Assembly (NCBI RefSeq): GCF_003672135.1
Contig: NC_039508.1
Location: 8,308,001 to 8,372,000 of the forward strand
Reading direction: 5' to 3'
DNA: 64,000 bases
Origin: Ooceraea biroi
Lineage: Eukaryota; Arthropoda; Insecta; Hymenoptera; Formicidae
Under the pieces are notes generated by a model. That model saw nothing but the letters and a program-made list of their open reading frames with translations. It was not told the origin of the DNA and ran no database searches. The stretch's first letter is position 1; each line of letters begins with the position of its first letter. A program made the translations under genes and the position numbers. Positions 56,084 through 64,000 of the stretch are shown here, one piece after another.

Positions 56084-58560
56084 TAATGGTAGTGTTTCGG
56101 ACGATACCGAGACGAAACCGAGACGAGACTTAAGACTTGAATTCGAGACCGAGACGAGACTTTTAATGCCGAGAGTCTCGACGATATCGAGAGTCTCGTC
56201 GAGATTCTCGAATTTTTTTATGTATAAGACATAACTTTATTAGGTTAATAATATGAATCCTAATCTCTTAATGCGAATAATAATTATTCATTAATAATGT
56301 TATTAATAATAATTCAGTTCAGTTAATAACAATTCAATCGCAAGCACGAAGAATGTATGCCGGAGCCATTATGTCTCCGACAGAACGGCGACCTACTTCC
56401 ATTTAAACAAAATTCCTCAAATTCCTCGGTATGCTTACCTGGGATGCTGAGTTTGAGGTATTGGGTGTTGAAGAATAATAATAATTAAGAATAATAATAA
56501 TATATGCGATAAATAAATGTTATAATATAATATTTTTAAAAACAGTATGGGTGTGTGTACATATGTTTCTGTGTAATATATTTATACGTTTTAACATTTT
56601 CATATATAGTCAGAGAAATTTAAACTTAAAGAATATTCAAATAATTAATAAGATAAGGATAACGTAAAACTATTCAACATATTTAATCTGGATAAAATTA
56701 TTTATTTTTAAATTAATTTTTCATATATTTATTATTTTATAATAGAATTTAGTGCAATACTATTAGAACATAATCTTTCATGCCAACATTAAACTCTTCA
56801 AAAAACAACATAAAAATCTTTAATTAAAAACTTTGATTACTTATAAGATTGGCTATCACTACAATACTTTAATATTCTGAATTTTATCTTTAAGACTACA
56901 AGTCAGCCAAGAATTTATGCATAAAATCATGCGTGCCGATGTTTCGTTTAACCTATTCCTATGTTTTCTAATAACTAATGACGCCTTAGAAAATAATCTT
57001 TCTGCTGGAACAGAAGTAGCGGTAATTCCAAAAATATCCTTAGCCATTATTGATAAAGTAGGATATATTGCTTTATTTTGTTTCCACCAGTTTAGTACTG
57101 AAGATTCCTTTGATGCTCTTGGCGCATTTATGTACGTTTCGAATTCTTGAATTGGCGTTTTTATTATTTATTTCGTGTACAGAGAGTCAATACGTATATC
57201 ATCGTCATCTGTATCAATTGTTTCTGTGCAATTATTGCCATCGTTTTGTTTTTCATCGTAATAATTTTTGTATAATTCTAAAAACTGTTTTATTGACTCT
57301 GCTTTCATTTCTTTGCCCCATGAAGTCATATCAAAAGTTTCAATTTTATGTCGTGGACCTAAAATCAATGCAGCACAGTAAATTCAATTAGTCTTCGAAT
57401 AATGCTTGAGCATTTTGTCGCGCCCTGCTTGAAATGCAGTTAGTAAACATTCGTCGATTTCATTTCTATCGATTTTTTTGTCTAATTCAAAAATTTGCTT
57501 TTCGATAGAATCTAAAAGCATATTAAATCCTACAATTACCATCGGTAATGTTGCATATTTATCACCTCCTAGCAAAGTCGACACGGTTTTAAATACCTTA
57601 AAATATTTATAAAATTTTTCAAGAAGTAACCATTCATCTTGATTAAGTTTTAAATGCAAAAAAATTGCGTTATTTTGGCAAAGCGTATTTAGGGGATTTT
57701 TTAAATGCAATCCGGTTTTTACCATGTCATATGTACTGTTCCAACGTGTCGAAACGTCAATATTGGGCATTACATACTTAACATTTGTAGAGTCGCAGCA
57801 ACTACGTAATTTAATTTGCCATTGTTCCGAAGAACGTATTTTTTTAAACATTCTCGCAATTTCGTTATGCATGATTGTTCGTTATTTATACCGTCTTCTA
57901 TTTCTTCATCTTCGGCATCTTTGTTATCATACGTTATATCTTGCAACTTCATCAATTTCAAAGTATCTTGAACACCTAAATTTAATATATGAGCAAAGCA
58001 ACGAAAGTGTTGCTGTTTTGCATCAAAGGAAATATTATTTTTTTCCATAAGAATTTGCAATTCTTCCATAAACGTGGTATTCGCAGCTGCGTTATCTACT
58101 GTTATTCCCCCACACTTATTTTCAATGTGAAAGGATTGTAACGAGTTATAAAAAACTGCAGCAATATCATCTCCTGTGTGTTTTCCGTTAGAAGGAACAA
58201 AATCTAAAACTACGGACTGTAGTTCCCAATTACTATCTACGAAATGAGCTGTAATTCCGTAAAATGATTTATTTGCCACGGAAGTCCATCCGTCAATGGT
58301 AAAAGAAATTTTTGATTTATTTTCCATTAAAATTTCTTTTAAGCATTCTTGTAGTTTTTCGAACTTTTGCATTACTTTCGTTCTCATTGAATCCTGTCTT
58401 GGTATTATAATTTTATCGTTAAGTTTTTGAAAAAAGAATCGTGTAGCGTCATCTTCGAAAAAGTTAAAAGGCAAATATTTGATGCATATCCAGTTGACAA
58501 CCAAATCATCAAACTCGCTTTGAGATAACGGGGTTTGTACATTTCTTGTCTGAAAAAAGA
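56084..58560 (-). mobile_element. hAT transposon, one end visible
   Basis: The low-coordinate end (about 56087) shows TAGTGTTTCGGACGATACC followed by dense GAGACGAGAC/TCTCGACGA subterminal repeats to 56215, then AT-rich sequence to 56850 and the transposase. The other end was not found. A related terminus may be lost under the repeats at 58.7 kb. Confidence 0.6.
56850..58554 (-). pseudogene. hAT transposase (BED-type family), broken
   Basis: A splice acceptor-like TTTTTTCAG near 58555 starts the visible exon. Ribonuclease H-like part: SFTIDGWTSVANKSFYGITA (first Asp), GGITVDNAAANTTFMEEL (second), FRCFAHILNLGVQDTL. A frameshift near 57845 leads to DVSTRWNSTYDMVK, a stop at about 57385, RHKIETFDMTSWG, another frameshift near 57165, and the dimerisation region DIFGITATSVPAERLFSKAS plus KHRNRL. 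The BED zinc finger exon is not seen. At least three lesions. Confidence 0.8.
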
Positions 58561-58705
58561 ACTTTTACTTTAAAGTAAATATTTAAATATAAATTCAATT
58601 TATACTAAAATGGAATGGAATTCTTTCTATCTAATTCTGTTACATATGAAATTTGTTCTTCCTATAAAGATGCATGTAACATAATATGGTAATTATATAG
58701 TTTAA

Positions 58706-59105
58706 CGGAGCACCCTCGGATGACCTTGACCTTGACATATAAAGATCACCCTCCTGAGTGACCTTCAAAAGGTTTTAGCCGTCGCTCGTTGTTTATTAAA
58801 AAGTTGTAAACAAAAGAAGTGGGTAAACCTAACCTGAAGAAAAGGAGGCATCTCCGATGACCTTGACCTTGACATATGTTATAACGGTCGCTCTCCTGAG
58901 TGACCTTCAAAAGGTTTTAGCCGGCGCTCGTGTTCATTAAAAAGTTATTAACAAAATAAATTTAGTGGTTTCGTATGGATTTTCCACCAAGCAACATGCA
59001 GAAGGTTTCATCTGTTGCTCGTTGTTTATTAAAAAGTTATTAACCAAAAAAGTATCACGCATAGTTTTCAGCCTGCTTCGCGGGGGGGCGGGGCTTTGCT
59101 CCTCA
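58706..59105 (-). repeat. tandem MITE-like units related to 40278-41355
   Basis: Two and a half units carrying GATGACCTTGACCTTGACAT and GAGTGACCTTCAAAAGGTTT (58711 and 58855), then a partial unit and the GC-rich CAGCCTGCTTCGCGGG piece. The last part supplies the end of the Ulp1 frame. Confidence 0.65.
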
Positions 59106-61190
59106 ATATAACATCTGTCTTACTCAATAAAACGTTTTCTGAATTATAGTTCTTCCTTTGCTTTTTATTATCTTTATGATTATGACAATTTATTTTTCTT
59201 TTCATATTTTGTTGGCCCTCAATTAAATTGTTAGACATTATAATGTTATTAACATTAATACTATCATTTTTTATACTACCTTTATTGAATTCATATTTAC
59301 TATTACTTTGTTTTAAATCAATTAATACTGTACTTTGAGGAAAGTGTTCTATTCTATTTGATTGAAACATTTCTACTAAATGCTGACGCATTACACTATG
59401 GTCATATATAATTTTATCTGGTTGAAGATCAAATAAAAGAGATACTGCAAAGGCTATTGCAAAAACTCCGCAATCACTACCGTTAGGTTGCAACTGGACC
59501 GTTGGAAACTGTACTAATTGCTTATCAAAGGAATAAAATGGATATAATTTTTCAAGATAAATTTTATGATGTGCATGTAATTGTTTCATATTCAATGAGT
59601 CATAGATATAAATCATTTCAGTATCGTAATAGCTGCAAACCCAATGACCATTTAAATTAGTTGCTATATCATTGCAACTATGCAATATTTGAACATGTTT
59701 CTGAGTTTTAGAAACAGATTCAATTCTATCAGGACATTAAATTTTCCAGGACTCACGTGGTTGATATTGTGAGCAATGTTTTAATAATAAGCCACACAGC
59801 ACAAATGACTGTTTGCCGGCTGATAGTCGGCATTTTTCAGTCAACTTGAAGTCAACTTTTTAAGTCGACATTTAGTCAACTATTTGTTGGATGGTTTATT
59901 GTCGACTTTAATTATAGACTGAAAGTCGACCTAAGGTCGACTATTTTCGAAAGTCGACTTCTAATTGCCATAAAGTCAACTTATAAGTCCACTTTTGGCT
60001 GACTGATAGACGACTATAGTCGAGTCATTTGTCGACTATTAGCTGACTATAAGTTGACATTCAGCCTGACTTCGACTTTTTAAAGTCAACTTTAGACTTC
60101 TTCTGCCGACTGACAGTCAACTAACAGTCGACTTGGTGCTGTTTGGGAAACCGAAATAGTCAATATGAATATCCTCTAACCATTCACCTCTAAAAATAGT
60201 CTGTATATATTGCTGGCTTAGAAGTGTAATATTTGTAACACAATTTGTATATTTACGTTCATTAATTTTTATACTAATATCTGTTGACAATGTGTTTTTC
60301 TGAATATATGTAGGAACATTATTTGTATAATTATTTGTACTATCTTGTGTTTTGCCTGTAGAAATATGTAATGATGAAAAGGAATTCTTGAAAGTGCTAT
60401 GAGTAGATTGCTTAACATTATTACATTCATTTACAGTATTATTTTTACTCATATTGTAACAATCAGATGGAGTTGACATTGTATCATCTTTCTTTATTGT
60501 TTGCTGTATTATCATTTCATTATGAGTTATATTGTTTTTTAAATTGTCTATTAACCTTACAGACTTTTCCTGTTCAGCTTTTTCTTGTCGACGTTTTCGT
60601 TTTTTCTTAGCTAATTCCTCTCTTTTTTGTATTTAATCCAAAGTAAAAAGTTTCTTGGGATCAGTGGATCTTATAATTCGAGGAAAGTGTTCTATTGTAT
60701 TTAGTTTAAACATTTGTGCTAAGTGTCGACGCATTATAGTATGATCATACATTACTGTATCTGGTTGAAGACCGAATAAAAGTGATACTGCAAATGCAAT
60801 TGCAAAAACACCACAATCATAAGCATTACATTGATTTTGAACTGTCGGAAATCGTACCGGTTTCTTATCAAAACAATAAAATGTATATAATTTGTTAAGA
60901 TATATTTTGTGATGAGCATGCAAGCATTTTAAATTCAATGAATCATAAATATAAATAGCTTTTGTATCATAATAGCTACAAACCCAATGCCCATTTTCAC
61001 TAGTAATCATATTGCTACAACTATATAATATTTGAATATGTTTCTGATCCTTAGAAATAGATTCGATGGTATGGGGACATTGTATTCTCCACGTTTCACG
61101 TGGTCGATATTGTGAACAAGATTTTAATAATAATCCAAAATAATCGATATGAGTGTCTTCTAACCATTTACCTTCAACTATTATCTGCAT
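59085..61190 (-). pseudogene. double Ulp1-like (C48) protease gene
   Basis: Probable ATG at about 61190 (MQIIVEGKWLEDTHIDYFGL). Domain 1: GHWVCSYYD, IYDSLN, NAYDCGVFAIAFAVSLLF, ending at TAA 60635-60633. The same frame continues with a Lys/Arg-rich helix (EELAKKKRKRRQEKAEQEKS), a Ser/Thr/Asn-rich linker and domain 2 from GEWLEDIHIDYFG (about 60165). Domain 2 is split by a 350-bp element (59794-60144), then has a stop near 59738, GHWVCSYYDTEMIYIYDSLN and NGSDCGVFAIAFAVSLLF. The C-terminus runs into MITE sequence. His, Asp and Cys of both domains are present. Ulp1 enzymes cleave SUMO-type modifiers. The locus lies upstream of, and co-oriented with, the Helitron gene. Confidence 0.75.
59794..60144. 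mobile_element. MITE full of GTCGACT words, inserted in Ulp1 domain 2
   Basis: Ends ACACAGCAC and GTGCTGTTT with subterminal CCGRCTGAYAGTC repeats facing inward. Over a dozen AGTCGACTT-like words inside. It breaks the codons for a conserved FGLLLK segment. Target duplication unclear. Confidence 0.65.
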
Positions 61191-61265
61191 TGCGGAAGTA
61201 TTCAAGAATTGAGTATTATTATTCCTTATTGTATTTGCAGATATAATTTAAAAAACAATAAAACT

Positions 61266-61268
61266 TCG

Positions 61269-61305
<37 letters not shown>

Positions 61306-61310
61306 TTATT
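61266..61310 (+). repeat. (TTTA)n microsatellite
   Basis: About ten ATTT units. Confidence 0.9.
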
Positions 61311-61465
61311 ATTGTACACGGAATAAAGAATTAAGAAATACTTAAGAACACACAATAATTAGGCGTCTAAATATTTTACAATACTTAACAAATTGGACAC
61401 CCTTACAGACAATAACTTTGACAAATGTGGCAAATAATTTGAGCACAACACTGAAGATTTAACCG

Positions 61466-61622
61466 TGTATTCTGTAAGAAAATTTTTGCTCTATAAGCTC
61501 TGTAGCTCTTTAGTTCTTTAATTGTTTCTTCTTTTCGCTTGTCGATCTTTCTCTCTTGTCGCTCTACAGTACTACGTAGCTTATAGAGATACAGCGTTAC
61601 AGAGCATTTTTACAGAATATAC
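61466..61622. repeat. short inverted-repeat element
   Basis: GTATTCTGTAAGAAAATTTTTGC at left faces GCATTTTTACAGAATATAC at right, with TATAAGC/GCTTATA inside. No coding sequence. Confidence 0.5.
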
Positions 61623-61969
61623 CCCTTAATGCTAATGTAGCTAAGTCTTTTAATCAGCGCTTGTAGCAGCCGAGTTTTTAATGCAGCGCTTATGGCAGCC
61701 GATACCCAGCGCCAGAGAACAGCCACTATAATGTTAAGCGTCCTCAATGTGTAACCTGCAAATAAAAATATTCATTATAAATTGCAATTTATGATATCAC
61801 ATATAACAATGCATTTAATTTATATAATATATATAAATATACTTTTATACCTTTAGTATAGAATGCGAAAGAATAGCAAAGCAAATTTGCAGACAAGTTA
61901 CCCTGTGGTAACTGCAAAAATAGAGGTTACAAAACTTAGCAAGTGTCTTTATATCAGAATACATGTATT

Positions 61970-61992
61970 TTCTATATACATATGTATGTATG

Positions 61993-62032
<40 letters not shown>
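61970..62032 (+). repeat. GTAT/TA microsatellite
   Basis: (TATG)n followed by about 18 TA units. Confidence 0.9.
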
Positions 62033-62035
<3 letters not shown>

Positions 62036-62039
62036 CTTC

Positions 62040-62940
62040 TTATGCTGTTGAGAGTTCGTAAAAGGAGTATATATCCTTGAAAACTTATGAAGTAGCTTCT
62101 GAGGCACCACGTAAAGTACGTAGAAGGAGAAGCAATATGGCGTCATAAAGTGGCAATGGAGGGGCCGCCAATAATGGGCTTCGGCAGACCACCGCGACGC
62201 AACTCGCGATTGGCGACACGCGACGCGCGATATTCAATGAGCAGCTTTTCTATAACAACTGTACCATTTGGGATACGGTCCACTTGGCGCTCCTAATAAC
62301 GCGAGTGTAGAGTGGATAAAAGGAGAGTGTCGCCATTTTCAGAGAAATTTCTAATTAAAGAGCGGTAAGTTTGAATTGTAAAATATAATAATAGTAAAAT
62401 ATAATAATTTGATAATAACAGAGAAATTTCAATTGTGTAATCTGTCTTGTGTAATCATTATTTTTAATTACTATTTATTAAAATATTATTAATATATTTT
62501 ATATTCATATTTTATATTAATAATATTTTATCGTATCGTAATACATATTTTCGGATTTCCAAAAAATATGAAATAGTGTTTCATAATTGAAAAGTTTTTT
62601 GATTCAAACTTGTCCACACTTGTTTGTCCACACACTTTTAAATTTTTCAGAAATTATAAAATAAATTTACAATTATATATCTAACAATTTACATATATTA
62701 TGAATATGAAAACTTACATATTTTCCAATATTACATTTTGCATATTAGATAATATCGTTTGACGACGAATACAATTGATTACAGCTTATCAATTTGTTTT
62801 GTTTGGTTGGGTTAAGTTAAAAAATTTCACTAATTTCATTGACCAATTGTACCCGTGGTCAATCGGTACTCACCTATTATCGAATCGATCTTTCATCGAT
62901 TTATCGATCAATAATTTAATCGATGCTGTTTTGACAAACA
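62040..62940. other. intergenic DNA with promoter-like GC patch
   Basis: 62150-62370 is GC-richer and ends in a donor-like GAGCGGTAAGT, so a noncoding first exon is possible. 62400-62940 is AT-rich with ATCGAT words at 62878-62925. No coding region recognised. Confidence 0.3.
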
Positions 62941-63210
62941 CTTAAGTTTATCTGAAGATGCTGTATGGATCATTTCATTGGCTACGGAGTATCTGAAGAT
63001 ACTCTTCAGATATCATTACACTTAGACGGTCTTAAATATAAGATTCGACTATGAATACCGGCCATAGCATGTTTGTCTTGGTCTGATTTGTCATAGTGGG
63101 GATGGAGTGAGGATGGTCGCGCGATGCACTGACATTACATATAGATATTGTGCGGCGCGAAAGTGAAGTGACAAGCGAAATCGAAAATACGGAAGGAAGG
63201 AAGGAAAATA

Positions 63211-63246
63211 ATGGAAGGAAGGGATAACCGAAATAATAAAGAAAAT
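63211..63246 (+). CDS. possible first coding exon, 12 codons
   Basis: ATG opens MEGRDNRNNKEN and is followed immediately by a perfect donor (AAT|GTAAGT), phase 0. The preceding 150 bases are GC-rich with GGAA repeats, like a 5' UTR. The next exon would lie beyond the window or was lost. Chance cannot be excluded. Confidence 0.3.
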
Positions 63247-63309
63247 GTAAGTATATCAATACTTCATCCTTCATATTTTTCTATGTATTAAAATTTTTAT
63301 ATGTATTAA

Positions 63310-63960
63310 AAACATTACTTATTAAATTTGTTCCGCCAGAATAAATAAATCTCCTTTGAACAATGAAACAAACAATTTATTGATACTCAGATAACATGTT
63401 TCGACCAAAGTTCTGGTCCTTCTCAAGTGTGAGTGTTTAAATAGACAATTAACATAAGTAAAAAGTTCTTTTCTAAATGACAGAAAAAGATTTTAACCGA
63501 CTGTAATCGACATGAGAAGAACTCTCGAAGAGATGTGAACAAAGGCAGAGAGCATATTTTAACAAACATAGCATGAGCAAACAAGTCAGACCAAAATAAA
63601 CATGTTATGTTTGTCAAAATAGTATCATCATAAATGCTAGGAAGATTTTCCGTATCATTCTGTAAATTAATGGATGTCGTTTAATAAAAATCTCCGTGGC
63701 GTCTAATTCGGTGCGTTTTATCTGGAAATTTTGTTAATTACTTCGCTAGTAATCTTTGAAAATCAGCGTCATTATTAGTTTAATTAATACAACAATGCAT
63801 AGAATCAATTTTGCTGATTGCGAAGCTTAATTGTTGTTACGTTGGTCAGATCAAAAGACAACAAGAATCAAAGAACATAGATCTGATATGCTTTTTCTGT
63901 CGTGTCTCCGAGAATCCGTCTCATATCGATTACAGTCGCTTAAAGTCTTTTTCTGTCAGC
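63310..63960. mobile_element. inverted Penelope-like fragments
   Basis: The left part (63310-63720) is a 3' end in minus orientation (NDTENLPSIYDD and tail motif GTTTCGACCAAAGTTCTGGT). The right part (about 63835-63900) encodes on plus, with a frameshift, the GIY-YIG-like CYVGQIKR and TRIKEHRSDM. A 3' UTR motif (CTGTAATCGA) appears at 63505 and inverted near 63930. Confidence 0.6.
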
Positions 63961-64000
63961 AAGTAAATTTTTAATAATGTATTTATTTTATCATTACTCT

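Noticed and set aside
1..64000. tRNA or rRNA genes
   Set aside because: No cloverleaf with A/B boxes or conserved rRNA stretch was recognised. The tRNA-Pro match is only the primer site.

Overview
The window is eukaryotic repeat-rich DNA from an arthropod, most likely a hymenopteran such as an ant. The grounds are very AT-rich intergenic sequence, GT-AG introns, TATA/initiator promoters, and the mix of mariner, Tc1, Tc5/pogo, PIF/Harbinger, hAT, Helitron, Penelope, Ty3/gypsy and Polinton DNA. The species call is inference. No rRNA, tRNA, bacterial operon or CRISPR was seen. Almost every long reading frame belongs to a mobile element, and most carry stops or frameshifts.

Layout. 1-3020: 5' end of a Ty3/gypsy-like element on the minus strand (gag with a five-finger zinc-knuckle array, tRNA-Pro primer binding site, 1.69 kb LTR). 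3.7-9.3 kb: internally deleted LINE, a Tc5-like transposon, a mariner, and a 0.9 kb Penelope palindrome. 9.4-13.1 kb: GC-rich block, GA microsatellite, and exons of a FAM92/CIBAR1-like host gene missing its middle. 13.1-22.6 kb: four foldback or TA-target elements, a Pro-rich two-exon gene, minisatellites, and a double Ulp1 (C48) protease pseudogene. 22.6-33.6 kb: a broken Polinton/Maverick (PolB fragment, core-like/protease, penton-like, 57-aa ORF, major capsid, accessory ORF). Its capsid gene is split by a Harbinger, which is itself split by two Tc1-like elements. 33.9-37.1 kb: a compact three-exon gene, an LTR-like block, and two minus-strand ORFs, one rich in zinc ligands. 37.6-50 kb: noncoding palindromes, a second Tc5-like transposase, a 125-131 bp satellite and minisatellites. 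49.9-61.2 kb: a Helitron-type Rep/helicase reading in frame into a ubiquitin-specific protease domain, split by a mariner, followed upstream by a hAT element and a second double-Ulp1 locus. 61.2-64 kb: microsatellites, a possible first exon and inverted Penelope pieces.

Working together. The Polinton block is the remains of a virus-like element with protease, capsid and polymerase functions. The most unusual content is the Helitron replicase joined to a deubiquitinase-type domain, with tandem SUMO-protease-type domains nearby. An 18-bp box found downstream of that gene recurs in several noncoding palindromes, which suggests non-autonomous relatives.
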